A stretch of 64,000 nucleotides of DNA from Clostridium cuniculi (GTDB lineage: Bacteria > Bacillota > Clostridia > Clostridiales > Clostridiaceae): the NCBI RefSeq assembly GCF_004353185.1, contig NZ_SMUS01000012.1, positions 41,256-105,255 on the forward strand. Reading direction: 5' to 3'. A model generated the notes under the pieces. The model was given only the letters and a program-made list of their open reading frames with translations. It was not told the DNA's origin and searched no databases. Positions 52,924 to 62,933 of the stretch are shown in pieces. Position 1 is the first letter of the stretch. The number at the start of each line of letters is the position of its first letter. Made by a program: the position numbers and the translations under genes.

Positions 52924-54342
52924 ATGAAATTAACAAGTGACTTTAAAACTAACTTAGAAACAATAAGAAAAGAACTCAATGTTGGAAAAACTTTCGATAT
53001 ACTTGAAAGAATTATTGATGTTCATAACACAAAATTTTATTGCTACTATATGGATGGCTTTGTAAAAGATACAAACATGGAATATGTACGTAGAGATATG
53101 TACAACTTAAAAGCTGACGATTTTAAAGAAATAACTTCAGCTAATGATCTTATTGAAAAAGCTCTTAGTTCTATAGAAGCTAGTACAGATACTGATTTAG
53201 ATAATATCATAAAAGCTGTACTTTCAGGTCAATCTATTATGTTATGTGAAAAATTCCCTGAAGCAATAGTACTTGACTATAGGACTTATCCCTCAAGAGG
53301 TGTAGATGAACCTGATAAGGAAAAAGTTCTTCGTGGATCTCATGATGGTTTTGTTGAAACAATAGTTTTTAACACTGCCCTTATTAGAAGAAGAATTAGA
53401 GATCCAAAATTAGTTTTTGAAATGCATAGTATAGGCTCTATTTCTCAAACTGATATAGCTATTGGATATTTAGATAGTACCGTTGATAGAAAAACATTAA
53501 ATAAAGTAAGAGAGCTAATTGAGAATATTGATTTAAAGTCTTTAACATTAGGTGATGAAAGCTTTATAGAATCTTTATGTCCTAAAGATAAGTTTAATCC
53601 ATTTCCCAAAGCTAGATATACAGAAAGACCTGATGTAGCAGCCTCTGAAATAATTGAAGGAAAAATAGTAATATTAATTGATAATACTCCATCCGTTTTA
53701 ATACTACCATCTAGTATATTTGATTTTATTCAATCTATAGATGATTATTACTTACCTTTTTTAACTGGTAACTACTTAAAGCTTTTAAGATTTGCAGTTT
53801 TATTTGTTAATATGTTTTTAACTCCTGTTTATGTATTATTAACAGATAATCCTCAATGGCTAACAGGTAAACTCAGCTTTTTATTACCTAAAGATCCTTA
53901 TATATTGCCTATATTTATTCAATTTATATTAGCTGAATTTGCTATAGATGGATTAAAACTTGCATCACTTAATACGCCTAACTCCTTAGGAACATCTCTT
54001 TCTATTATAGGCGGTTTGATATTAGGTGATTATACTGTGCAAACTGGATGGTTTACTCCCCAAACAATCCTTTATATGTCAATAGTAGCTTTATCAAGTT
54101 TCGTTCAAACTAGCATAGAGTTAGGATTTGCTTTAAAGTTTTGTCGTATCATATTGCTATTTTTCACTGGATTATTTAGTACATGGGGATTTATATTTGG
54201 TTTAGTTATTAACTTAATTCTTCTAGTTACAACTAAAACAATTACAGGGGAAAAATATCTTTACCCTTTAATACCATTTAATTGGAATGCTCTTAAACAT
54301 GTAATATTTAGATGTCGAAAAGAAGTAAATTCAAAAAAATAG
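52924..54342 (+). CDS. GerA/SpoVAF family spore germination protein
   Basis: 472 residues. N-terminal ~290-residue soluble domain with RTYPSRGVDEPDKEKVLRGS and DGFVETIVFNTALIRRRIRD, then four to five membrane helices (about 290-455). This is the GerAA/SpoVAF architecture. No GerB or GerC partners are adjacent, and the EPDKEKVLRGSHDGF signature fits SpoVAF-type stand-alone members, which sit in the spore inner membrane and help nutrient-triggered germination. AAGGAG precedes the ATG. Shows that the organism sporulates. Confidence 0.88.
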   Translation: MKLTSDFKTNLETIRKELNVGKTFDILERIIDVHNTKFYCYYMDGFVKDTNMEYVRRDMYNLKADDFKEITSANDLIEKALSSIEASTDTDLDNIIKAVLSGQSIMLCEKFPEAIVLDYRTYPSRGVDEPDKEKVLRGSHDGFVETIVFNTALIRRRIRDPKLVFEMHSIGSISQTDIAIGYLDSTVDRKTLNKVRELIENIDLKSLTLGDESFIESLCPKDKFNPFPKARYTERPDVAASEIIEGKIVILIDNTPSVLILPSSIFDFIQSIDDYYLPFLTGNYLKLLRFAVLFVNMFLTPVYVLLTDNPQWLTGKLSFLLPKDPYILPIFIQFILAEFAIDGLKLASLNTPNSLGTSLSIIGGLILGDYTVQTGWFTPQTILYMSIVALSSFVQTSIELGFALKFCRIILLFFTGLFSTWGFIFGLVINLILLVTTKTITGEKYLYPLIPFNWNALKHVIFRCRKEVNSKK

Positions 54343-54370
54343 ATAATACAATTTGTATTATCTATTTTTT
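54334..54370. terminator. Bidirectional terminator spanning two convergent stop codons
   Basis: 16-bp stem (54334-54349 with 54355-54370). Both the spoVAF-like stop and the histidine kinase stop lie inside it. Confidence 0.85.
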
Positions 54371-55882
54371 ATCAAATATTATTTTAAATACTACTGAATT
54401 ATCTTTAGATATAATCTTATAACTAATATTTTCATGCTTATCTAATATAGTTCTTACTATATAAAGTCCTAATCCAGTCCCTCCTGTTTTCCTATTTCTA
54501 GATTTATCAACCCTATAGAAAGCATTAAATATATTGTCAATTTGGTCATTAGGAATTGATACACCTGTGTTTTCAACAGTTAATTCATCACTAGTTAACT
54601 TTACAATAATGTTCTCCTTAACAGGTGAATGAGTAATTGCATTTTTAACTATATTAGTAATTACTTTTTTTATTAGCTTTTCATCTGCAATTACAAAAAT
54701 CTCTTCATTAATATGAGTTTCTAAATTTAAACTCTTTTCATCAATAAAATATCTTAACTCCTTAACTACACAATTAGTAACTTTACTTATATTTACATTT
54801 GTAAAATTATATTTAAACTCACCATTCTCCCTTTCACTTAAATGTAGTATTTCCTGTACTAGCTCACTCATTTTTTGTATAACATCATAGGATTCTTTTA
54901 AATACTTATCCCTATCCTTATACTTTCCAATATTATAAATCATCCCTTCTAATTGTCCATTAATTATAGTAATAGGTGATTTTAACTCATGGGAAATTGT
55001 TGCAATAAATTCTCTTCTTTCCTTTTCCAATTTTCTTTCCATTTCTATTTCTTCTGTAAGCTGTGAATTCATTCTTTCTAGCTTATCAAAAGACTCTTTT
55101 AAGTTCCTATTCATTAAGTTTAGACTATTAGATAATTCACCTATTTCATCTTCACCATTTATTTCAATAATATTGTCAAAATCTAAATTTGCCATTTTCT
55201 TAGCAACCTTATTAATCTTAATCAATGGTCTACTTATTAAAAGAGCATAAAAACTAGCTATTGTAAAAGCAATAATTATAATTGCTATAATAGCAAATGG
55301 GAAAAATAAAACAATACTATCTGCCGCTTCATTTTCTGGGCTTATAGGAAAGTGTACTATCATATGATATATTTTATTTAAGCTTTTTATATAAACAGCT
55401 TCATCTATATTTAGACTTCCAGTTTTATTAATTAATTGATATACAAATTTTGCTGTATCTAAACTTCCATCTATCCTAAATTGCAACCCATATTTGCCAA
55501 ATTCCTGAAATATTTCATACTTATTATTATATAAAAATGGTATATTGTTAGGAGAATTTGCTCCTTCTCTAAATGATGAATATAATATATCATCAATTAA
55601 ATTATTTTTATCCTTACTTACTAAAATAATATCTATATTATTATTATAAGAAAAATCATCTAATAAATCATCTATATCTATATCCTTATCATCTGCTAGC
55701 TTAACCTTTAATTCTTGGATTCCTGATTTAACGCTCTTAACCTTATAAATCTCATAGACTCTTGGCATAAAGAAATATATGCATATGTATAGGAGTGTAA
55801 ATGCTAATATTATTATTAAACTACTCCATATAAATAGCTTTTTCTTTATACTTAAGTTTTTCCATTTATTTTTCAAGAACAT
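54362..55882 (-). CDS. Sensor histidine kinase
   Basis: 506 residues. Membrane helices at about 13-39 and 190-215 frame a ~150-residue extracellular sensor. HAMP at 216-268, coiled coil, then HisKA with phospho-acceptor H298 (ATISHELKSP) and HATPase with N box (NIVKNAITHSP), G1/G2 boxes (NDQIDNIFNAFYRVDKSR; GGTGLGLYIV). Its start overlaps the end of the response regulator gene by 17 bases. Resembles VanS/PhoR-type wall-stress sensors. The stimulus is unknown. Confidence 0.93.
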   Translation of the reverse strand: MFLKNKWKNLSIKKKLFIWSSLIIILAFTLLYICIYFFMPRVYEIYKVKSVKSGIQELKVKLADDKDIDIDDLLDDFSYNNNIDIILVSKDKNNLIDDILYSSFREGANSPNNIPFLYNNKYEIFQEFGKYGLQFRIDGSLDTAKFVYQLINKTGSLNIDEAVYIKSLNKIYHMIVHFPISPENEAADSIVLFFPFAIIAIIIIAFTIASFYALLISRPLIKINKVAKKMANLDFDNIIEINGEDEIGELSNSLNLMNRNLKESFDKLERMNSQLTEEIEMERKLEKERREFIATISHELKSPITIINGQLEGMIYNIGKYKDRDKYLKESYDVIQKMSELVQEILHLSERENGEFKYNFTNVNISKVTNCVVKELRYFIDEKSLNLETHINEEIFVIADEKLIKKVITNIVKNAITHSPVKENIIVKLTSDELTVENTGVSIPNDQIDNIFNAFYRVDKSRNRKTGGTGLGLYIVRTILDKHENISYKIISKDNSVVFKIIFDKK

Positions 55883-56534
55883 ATCCTACACCTTTAATAG
55901 TTTTAATATAATCCTTTTTTATCTTCTTTCTTATATTTTTCATATGTGCATCTATAACTCTAGTATCTCCAAAGTAATCATAACCCCATATTTTTTCAAT
56001 TAACTTTTCTCTAGAAACTACTGTTGGATAACTACTTATCATTAACTTTAATATATTAAACTCCTTTAAAGTTAATTCAATTTCCTCTTCCTCAACATAA
56101 GATTTAAATGTTTGTAACTCAAGCCTTAGTCCCTCAAACTTTAAAACTTCATCTTCAGATTTTTCCTTATTCTTTCTTCTTAAAACAGCCTCTACCCTTT
56201 TAATTAATATGTTAAATGAAAATGGCTTACTAATATAATCATCTGCCTTTAAGTCAAAACCTTTTATTTCACTTTCTTCATCACCTAGTGCTGTTAAAAA
56301 TATTACTGAGACTTCCTTATCTATACTCTTTATCATTTTGCATAACGAATGTCCATCAAGCCTTGGCATCATTACATCTAAAATTACTAAGTCATATTCT
56401 CCTGATTTAAATTTTTCATATCCTTCTACCCCATCATTTGCTGTATCTACTATGTAATCTTGTGAGGATAGAAACTCTACTATTAATTCTTGTATTTGAT
56501 TATCATCTTCTACCACTAAAATTTTGTAATTCAT
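55866..56534 (-). CDS. OmpR/VanR-family response regulator
   Basis: 222 residues from ATG 56534, which has GGAGGAAA just upstream; the frame is open 13 codons further but without a ribosome binding site. Receiver domain with phospho-acceptor D53 (LVILDVMMPRLDG), DD at 10-11 and K at 102 (SKPF); winged-helix DNA-binding domain at about 125-220 (VVSREKLIEKIWGYDYFGDTR). Pairs with the overlapping kinase. The divergent beta-lactamase-fold gene starts 200 bases away and is a likely target. Confidence 0.94.
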   Translation of the reverse strand: MNYKILVVEDDNQIQELIVEFLSSQDYIVDTANDGVEGYEKFKSGEYDLVILDVMMPRLDGHSLCKMIKSIDKEVSVIFLTALGDEESEIKGFDLKADDYISKPFSFNILIKRVEAVLRRKNKEKSEDEVLKFEGLRLELQTFKSYVEEEEIELTLKEFNILKLMISSYPTVVSREKLIEKIWGYDYFGDTRVIDAHMKNIRKKIKKDYIKTIKGVGYVLEK

Positions 56535-56732
56535 ATTTTCCTCCAATAAGTTATATATATTTAATTTTACCATAATACTTACTTTTACATATTGAATTCA
56601 TTTAAACTTCAGTTTCTTATATTTAATTTTTTTATATAAAACAACAATATACTATCCTACCTTATCTATTAAGTTTATTTTAAGGTTTATATATTAGAAT
56701 ACTTTTATATTTATACTACTTAAGGAGAACTA

Positions 56733-57791
56733 TTGAAATTGAATATTATGAATAGAAAAAATAACAAATTAAATTTCTTAAAAAAATATTTATTATTTTA
56801 TTTTCTAACTATACTAATAGCAATATTCTTAATTTGGAAATTTTATAATAACTGGAATTCAATCTATTTTAACACTCTAGAAAAAATCCCTACTTCTATC
56901 TCTACTTCTAATAGTAGATCAGTAAGTTATTTCACCTCTTCATCAGAAGAGCTCATTAATAAAATTACTACTTATAAGGCTACTATTAAAACCATTGAAT
57001 TAAGCGAAGATGAACTTTCTTACTTTTCATCCTTATCCTATGAAGAGCGTTTAAGCTTTCTTTTTAATACTTCATACTCATTATCTGATAGAATTACTGC
57101 TTTTCTAGGTAGTGAAATAGACAATGTTGGACTAGTATATTATGATTTATCCTCTGATGAAACAATAAAAATAAATGAAGATTTAGAGTTTACTGCAGCT
57201 AGTACATATAAGGTTGGATTAAATCTTTTATTTTACTATCTTGCATCTCAAGGTGAGATTGATCTTAATACATATATTTCTTATAATTCATCTGACTATG
57301 AAGAGGGAACTGGAATCTTATATACTTATTCATCTATTGGTTCATATACAATACAAGAACTACTTGATTTATCAATAGTTTATTCAGATAATATAGCTAC
57401 AAATATGCTTGGACGCTACTTAGGTGGACATGCTGTTGTAAGACAAAAACTTTATGATTTATTAGACATAGATTTTTCTGCAAAAGGTAATTATATAACT
57501 GCTGATTTAGAATTCAAAATATTAAAGTACATATACAAACATAAAAGTGATATTAATTTTTCTCACTTAATAGATATATTAACTAAAACTGAATTTCACG
57601 ATAGATTAGATAAATATATTCCCCAAGAAATAGTTGCACATAAAGTAGGTAGCTATGACTCCTATATACATGATGTTGGAATAATACTTGATGATTCTCC
57701 ATACATTCTAGTAATTTATACTTATGATTTAGAAAATGCAGAAGAAAAAATTGCTCAAATATCTAAAGCTATTTATGAAACTGCTAATTAA
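56733..57791 (+). CDS. Beta-lactamase-fold serine hydrolase (class A-like, membrane anchored)
   Basis: 352 residues with a TTG start at 56733, five bases after AAGGAGA; the first ATG (56748) lies too far from that site. Single membrane helix at about 18-36 (uncleaved anchor), a Ser/Thr-rich linker, then a class A beta-lactamase-like domain: S157-T-Y-K160, S218-D-N220 and K304-V-G306. The Glu166 omega-loop motif (ExxLN) of true class A enzymes is not seen, so it probably does not hydrolyse beta-lactams efficiently and may act as a peptidase or penicillin-binding-like enzyme on the wall. Divergent from a two-component system. Confidence 0.85.
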   Translation: MKLNIMNRKNNKLNFLKKYLLFYFLTILIAIFLIWKFYNNWNSIYFNTLEKIPTSISTSNSRSVSYFTSSSEELINKITTYKATIKTIELSEDELSYFSSLSYEERLSFLFNTSYSLSDRITAFLGSEIDNVGLVYYDLSSDETIKINEDLEFTAASTYKVGLNLLFYYLASQGEIDLNTYISYNSSDYEEGTGILYTYSSIGSYTIQELLDLSIVYSDNIATNMLGRYLGGHAVVRQKLYDLLDIDFSAKGNYITADLEFKILKYIYKHKSDINFSHLIDILTKTEFHDRLDKYIPQEIVAHKVGSYDSYIHDVGIILDDSPYILVIYTYDLENAEEKIAQISKAIYETAN

Positions 57792-57870
57792 TCCAGCTTT
57801 ACAATATGTAAAATTTTGTTATATAATTTCTATATATAACCATTAATTCTTTCTATTAGGAGGCTAATAA

Positions 57871-58104
57871 ATGAGTAACAAGAAGAAAAATAAAAAAACT
57901 CTTGCAGATGAAAAAGCTGAAAAATACTTATCATATGGTTCACTTATTGGTTTAGTTATTGGTCTAGTTATTGGAATTATAGCATTCTTATTAACTGATA
58001 ATATGTTCTGGATGGCATTAGCTCCCATAATATTATTATTTGTTGGCTTAGGAATTGGCTCATATCTAAGTAAAAAGATAAAATCATCAAAAAAACATTC
58101 TTAA
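57871..58104 (+). CDS. Small membrane protein, 77 aa
   Basis: Starts at ATG 57871 after AGGAGG. Basic N-terminus (SNKKKNKKTLADEKAEKY), two adjacent hydrophobic helices at about 24-43 and 47-65, and a basic C-terminal tail (KKIKSSKKHS): a two-helix hairpin with both ends inside. Family not recognised. It follows the beta-lactamase-fold gene by 79 bases and could be part of the same transcript. Confidence 0.78.
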   Translation: MSNKKKNKKTLADEKAEKYLSYGSLIGLVIGLVIGIIAFLLTDNMFWMALAPIILLFVGLGIGSYLSKKIKSSKKHS

Positions 58105-58109
58105 TGAAA

Positions 58110-58137
58110 AAGGTGATTACTTAAAAATAATCACCTT
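58110..58137. terminator. Bidirectional terminator
   Basis: 10-bp perfect stem (58110-58119 with 58128-58137) between two convergent small membrane protein genes, with A-rich and T-rich flanks. Confidence 0.78.
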
Positions 58138-58152
58138 CTACACTTACATATA

Positions 58153-58608
58153 CTATTTATTTGTTATATTAGCGGTTTTCTCAACTTCAGTATTAGTAGT
58201 TTTCTCTACTTCAGCTGCAGCATTTGAAGCTATACCTTTAGTATTAATACTAGTACCGTTACTAATTTCATTATTGATCTGACTGATATCCTCAGATGCT
58301 TGATTTAAAGTATCTTTTATATTCTTAAATTTACCCATTAAAGTATCATATCCACCACATAAAATCACTTCTACTATTAATGAATTTATAAATAATATAT
58401 ACACAAATTCTACTGTTATATCAGCCTTTCCACTTGAAACTTGTACAATAATGAGATGTATAACTGCTAGAATAAAAGTATACAACTTTGTAGGTATTCT
58501 TTTTATTAAAGGTAAACTCTTTGTTGTAAATACTACTAACTCTACAGCCAGTAACGTCCCTGCAAATGATGAAAGGAAATTTTCAGTTACAAAATTAGTT
58601 ATTTCCAT
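58153..58608 (-). CDS. Hypothetical membrane protein, 151 aa
   Basis: Three hydrophobic segments at about 9-28, 41-58 and 66-86, then a hydrophilic, alanine/glutamate/threonine-rich tail (from 95) with heptad-like spacing that may form a coiled coil. The general plan is holin-like, but there are no phage genes nearby and I see no specific match. The repeated EVEKT units near the end are a minor oddity. No clear AGGAGG, but GGGAGAT lies upstream of the ATG. Confidence 0.68.
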   Translation of the reverse strand: MEITNFVTENFLSSFAGTLLAVELVVFTTKSLPLIKRIPTKLYTFILAVIHLIIVQVSSGKADITVEFVYILFINSLIVEVILCGGYDTLMGKFKNIKDTLNQASEDISQINNEISNGTSINTKGIASNAAAEVEKTTNTEVEKTANITNK

Positions 58609-58747
58609 ATATTAATCATCTCCCACTACTTCTCTCCATACTATCAATAAATGCAATTATGTTGAGAAGTGATACTTTTATTTTTAAATACTCCTTTAAA
58701 ACTCATATCTCCTTCTACATAATATAAGTATTTCAAAAAACTCTAGC

Positions 58748-59578
58748 TTACCATTTAAAATTATCATATGTTGTATTTGGAGGAGTATCTGATACTTTTT
58801 CATTTCTATCTAAGTTATCAATTTTTCTTATATCTTCCTCTGATAACTCAAAATTAAAAATATCAATATTATCAGTCATTCTTCCACAGTGTGATGACTT
58901 TGGAATAGGAATAATACCTTTTTGTATATGCCATCTTAAAGCTATTTGAGCAATACTCTTGTTATATTTTTCAGCTAAATCCATCATTAAAGGAACCTCT
59001 AATAATTGTCCCTTCATAATTGGACTCCATCCTATAACTTGTATCTTATAATTATTGCAATAATTAACTAATTCCTTTTGAGAAAAACATGGATGTATCT
59101 CAATTTGATTAACCATAGGCATTATTCTTGCTGTTTTTTTCAAGGCTTCTAAATGTCCTATTTTAAAGTTACTTACTCCAATGGCTCTAATTTTACCTAA
59201 TTCATAAAGATCTTCAAATGCTCTCCAAGTTTCGCTATTCAATTCTGTTGGCCAATGTATTAATAGCAAATCTAAATAATCAATATCTAATTTTCTCATG
59301 GACTCCTCAAATGATTTTATTGCTTTATCATATCCATGACTATCATTCCAAACTTTTGTGGATAAAAATATATCTTCTCTGTTAACTCCACTTTCTTTAA
59401 TTCCTTTACCTATCCCCTCTTCATTTCCATAAAAAGATGCCGTATCTATAAACCTATATCCTATCTTTAATGCACATTTAATAGCATCTATAGTTTCACT
59501 TTCATCTCCCAATTTATAAGTCCCAAATCCTATACTAGGTATAGTAATACCATTTAATAAAACCCTATAGCTATCCAT
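58748..59578 (-). CDS. Aldo/keto reductase
   Basis: 276 residues, standard length. Catalytic tetrad region: DTASFYGNEEGIG (D, Y), STKVWN (K) and LLIHWPTE (H). C-terminal NADPH-binding IPIPKSSHCGRMTDN. Reduces aldehydes or ketones; members of this branch resemble 2,5-diketo-gluconate or methylglyoxal reductases. GGGAGAG precedes the ATG. Stand-alone gene. Confidence 0.93.
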   Translation of the reverse strand: MDSYRVLLNGITIPSIGFGTYKLGDESETIDAIKCALKIGYRFIDTASFYGNEEGIGKGIKESGVNREDIFLSTKVWNDSHGYDKAIKSFEESMRKLDIDYLDLLLIHWPTELNSETWRAFEDLYELGKIRAIGVSNFKIGHLEALKKTARIMPMVNQIEIHPCFSQKELVNYCNNYKIQVIGWSPIMKGQLLEVPLMMDLAEKYNKSIAQIALRWHIQKGIIPIPKSSHCGRMTDNIDIFNFELSEEDIRKIDNLDRNEKVSDTPPNTTYDNFKW

Positions 59579-59659
59579 AAACGCTCTCCCTATTTACCAA
59601 ATATTTTGATATTATTATATAATAATCTATTACTACTATAATACTTATTAATTAAAACA

Positions 59660-62215
59660 TTATTTAATGCTTTTTTTATTAATATTAATCATATCTTCAA
59701 AATAAATATAATTTATATCATCTATAAATTCTTCTATGTCAAAAATAAATTTATTTTCTAATAATAATGATATTATGAAGTCTCTACACCTACACTCTTC
59801 ATTATCAAGTTTAATCTCTCTATCCTTCCAAGAGTTAGGCAAATTTCTTTCTATAGTGTTTTCTATTATTCTTTTACTGTGATATATTGAGGTTACAAAA
59901 CTTATAAACCTTCTCTTATCTGGAGCTATTCTATTTAAGTAACAATCTATTTCATAATTTTCTTTAATCCTATTATAAAAGTTAATTATTTTATATAGGC
60001 TAACCATCCACTTATTTTCTTGAAACCTAGACATTTCTCTAAATTCATTGATTATTATTGATTTTCTTTCATCATCTAATTTATTATTCTGAAAATCTTT
60101 TAATTGCTTGTCCCACCATCTCATAATGAATTCTTTTTCTGGTAAAATACATCCATCTTCATATTCTGATATTAATGACTCTTGTTTATATATAGGAATA
60201 TAATATTTCTCATTTAAAATCTTATAATAACTTATTTCTTTCTCATGAGAATCAATAATTAACTTTTCATATTTCCTATAGTTTTCTTTATACTTATAAA
60301 TATTAATATTCCAAATAAATCCTATAGAATCAAGCTTATTAATGAATTCCTCATTTAATATATTCTTATTATAAAGAGTTCTTTGAAGGCTAACCCAACT
60401 ATATAATCTTGAATATTCATCATCTTTAGGAACATTTAAATGACCATTAATTTCTTTAAATTTTAATAGACTTTCAAAGGATTCGTCCCAATTATAAGTA
60501 ATTTTTCTTTCTATATTTTTTAACTGTAAAATAACATCTTCGTGCTCTTCATATAATGAAAGACGTATCTCTTCATCATATAATCCTATTTGTCTTCTAT
60601 AAAGATTATTCCTTTCATTTGCTTCTTCTAGCTTCTTTCTAAAGTTAACAAGTTCTAAATTATCTATATTGTCTACAAAATCAAATACAATAGGATTTTT
60701 ATCTATTGCATCTGCTGTAAGACAACGTCCTAACTGTTGATAATATACACTTGGAGATTTAGTATTTCTAAGCATAACTATTCCAGTTATATTGTTAATG
60801 TGTATACCCTCATTAAGTTTACTTATAGCAAAAAGGAGCTTAAGTTCATTTTCACTATTTTCACATTCAAAAGCAGATAAATTTTCTTTATTTTTTGTAT
60901 TAGTTGAAGTTATAATAAAATCATTTACTTTGAAGTTCTCATTTAATGCACTTTTAAACCACTGAATAACTTCATCTTTCATTTCTTTCAAATGCTTATT
61001 ATTTTCGCAAAAAACTATGAACTTTAATTTTTTGCTATTAGGTAAATGTTTTTTTATTATACTTTCAACTCTACTTTCCTTTTCCCATTTACTTATATAT
61101 ATATTAAGCTCTTCTATATATCTTTTCTTATCTGCCAATGATATGTTCAACTTCTTCATTAATTTAAGCTTTTTATCAATTTCCTTATCTAAATCATACA
61201 TTGCCGAAACATAAATAGGCATAGGTAAAATCTTTCTAACTATTGCTTCAGAAAGACTTATTGGAGTAGTTGAATTTCCATAAAACAACTCATTAATCAT
61301 ATCTCTATTATTATCTAAGAATCTAATTGGAGTTGCTGAGAGCCCTACAACCTTAGCAGTATTATTTGCATGCAATACATATTTAACAGCTTTTCCCCAA
61401 CTTACTGCTCCAGCTCTATGTAATTCATCTAAAATAACTAAATCAACATCTAAGTTTTCTAATTTTCCTTTTGAATATAAAGAAGAAAATTTACTATAAG
61501 TATAAAATTTACAATTAGTAATACTCCATGGTGCTATTAATTTTAATCTATCTAATATTTCGTTAGTAGGTGCTAAAACAATAGATTTTTTCTCTCTATA
61601 ATCAAATAAAAGTTGAAGTATAATAAAACTTTTTCCTGTTCCTGTTGCATTCGGAACTGCTACTCTATTATTATTTTCTAAAATAGCTTTAACTTCTTTA
61701 TAGGTATATCTATTATGAGGCTTTAAATCAGGTAATAGTATTCCAGTCTTACTTTTTTCAGTATAGTTATTTATCAATTCTTTTACATAATCAAAATCCT
61801 CTAATGACATGCTTGTCCTGTTAAACATATTTGCATTTTCTACATATCCATTTAAAGAAATTATCATAAAGTATTTGCATTTATATTTTTTACCACTTTC
61901 TTTTTCAAATTTTAATAATTCTTCAACAATATCGTGATTACCTAAAGGTCTCATAGTATTCTTTGCTTGTATTATCCAAACTGTCTTATTAGGATTATCT
62001 GGTCTAGATAGTATTATATCTGCTCCACCATCATGAGAGCCACCATTTATAGTTGCTATATATCCATTTCCTTCAAATAAAAATGCTAAATACTCTTCAA
62101 ATACCCTTCCCTTTATAAGCTTATCTATAAAATTAAGTTTTTTCTTTATTAAATCTACCTTTTTCTCATATGTTAATTCTTTTAACTCTTTTAATATATT
62201 TTTAATATTTTTCAT
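59660..62215 (-). CDS. Mrr-like nuclease / SF2 helicase fusion with helicase-associated domain
   Basis: 851 residues. Residues 35-90: PD-(D/E)XK nuclease of the Mrr type, with GGSHDGGADIILS (D62/D66) and IIQAK (Q83, K85). Residues 160-520: superfamily 2 helicase with Walker A ATGTGKS (190-196), DELH (263-266), SATP (293-296) and motif VI QQLGRCL. About 590-655: helicase-associated domain (NGHLNVP; LYSWVSLQRTLY; LDSIGFIWN). The last ~190 residues are not assigned. Such fusions resemble the restriction part of type III/IV-like systems but no methyltransferase is adjacent. It is a stand-alone candidate defence protein. Its low-GC, lysine/asparagine-rich composition matches the neighbourhood. Confidence 0.86.
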   Translation of the reverse strand: MKNIKNILKELKELTYEKKVDLIKKKLNFIDKLIKGRVFEEYLAFLFEGNGYIATINGGSHDGGADIILSRPDNPNKTVWIIQAKNTMRPLGNHDIVEELLKFEKESGKKYKCKYFMIISLNGYVENANMFNRTSMSLEDFDYVKELINNYTEKSKTGILLPDLKPHNRYTYKEVKAILENNNRVAVPNATGTGKSFIILQLLFDYREKKSIVLAPTNEILDRLKLIAPWSITNCKFYTYSKFSSLYSKGKLENLDVDLVILDELHRAGAVSWGKAVKYVLHANNTAKVVGLSATPIRFLDNNRDMINELFYGNSTTPISLSEAIVRKILPMPIYVSAMYDLDKEIDKKLKLMKKLNISLADKKRYIEELNIYISKWEKESRVESIIKKHLPNSKKLKFIVFCENNKHLKEMKDEVIQWFKSALNENFKVNDFIITSTNTKNKENLSAFECENSENELKLLFAISKLNEGIHINNITGIVMLRNTKSPSVYYQQLGRCLTADAIDKNPIVFDFVDNIDNLELVNFRKKLEEANERNNLYRRQIGLYDEEIRLSLYEEHEDVILQLKNIERKITYNWDESFESLLKFKEINGHLNVPKDDEYSRLYSWVSLQRTLYNKNILNEEFINKLDSIGFIWNINIYKYKENYRKYEKLIIDSHEKEISYYKILNEKYYIPIYKQESLISEYEDGCILPEKEFIMRWWDKQLKDFQNNKLDDERKSIIINEFREMSRFQENKWMVSLYKIINFYNRIKENYEIDCYLNRIAPDKRRFISFVTSIYHSKRIIENTIERNLPNSWKDREIKLDNEECRCRDFIISLLLENKFIFDIEEFIDDINYIYFEDMININKKSIK

Positions 62216-62358
62216 TTTCTACGTCTTACTCCTAAATGCAGCTAATTATATATTAAATATAAATTATAATTCTTAATAAATATAGCCTTTAAGCCATTTT
62301 TCTATGATTTAAAAATTTAATTTATACGCATACTAAATATTAGAAAGGAGATGAAACT

Positions 62359-62928
62359 ATGAAGACATGGGTTAAATCTTTAATAGTAGTTATTATTATA
62401 CTGATAATAATTGCAATTCCTATGATATCAAGCTATAACAATCTAGTTACCTTAGAACAAGATGTCAATGTTGCTGAATCAAATATTGACACACAACTTC
62501 AAAGACGTTCTGATTTAATTCCAAACTTAGTAAATACAGTAAAAGGATATGCCTCTCAAGAAAAAGATATTTTTACTGAAATTGCTGATGCAAGAAGTAA
62601 ATTAGCTGGTGCTAATAATATTACTGAACAAGCTAATGCAGATAGTGAATTAAGTAGTGCTCTTTCAAGATTATTATTAGTTGTTGAAAATTATCCTGAC
62701 TTAAAGTCAAATCAAAACTTTCAAGACCTTTCCATACAACTAGAAGGTACTGAAAATAGAATTGCTATAGCAAGGCAAGATTATAACACTGCTGCTACAA
62801 CATATAATACAAAAGTTAAAAGTTTTCCTACAAAAATAGTTGCATCATTATTTGGTTTTCAAGAAAAACCTTTGTATAAGGCTACTGAAGGTGCACAACA
62901 AGTACCTGAAGTTAACTTCTCAAGTTAA
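62359..62928 (+). CDS. lemA: LemA family protein
   Basis: 189 residues. N-terminal membrane anchor at 8-24 followed by the LemA helical domain: YNNLVTLEQDVNVAESNIDT, then QRRSDLIPNLVNTVKGYASQ and ENRIAIARQDYN. The C-terminus is extracytoplasmic. LemA and TPM (YgcG) proteins are commonly encoded together, as here; function not established but linked to membrane/envelope stress. AAAGGAGATG precedes the ATG. Confidence 0.95.
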   Translation: MKTWVKSLIVVIIILIIIAIPMISSYNNLVTLEQDVNVAESNIDTQLQRRSDLIPNLVNTVKGYASQEKDIFTEIADARSKLAGANNITEQANADSELSSALSRLLLVVENYPDLKSNQNFQDLSIQLEGTENRIAIARQDYNTAATTYNTKVKSFPTKIVASLFGFQEKPLYKATEGAQQVPEVNFSS

Positions 62929-62933
62929 AAATT

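Noticed and set aside
56733..57791. Ordinary class A beta-lactamase resistance gene
   Set aside because: The ExxLN omega-loop motif is absent and the protein is membrane-anchored with a long linker, so a resistance role should not be assumed.
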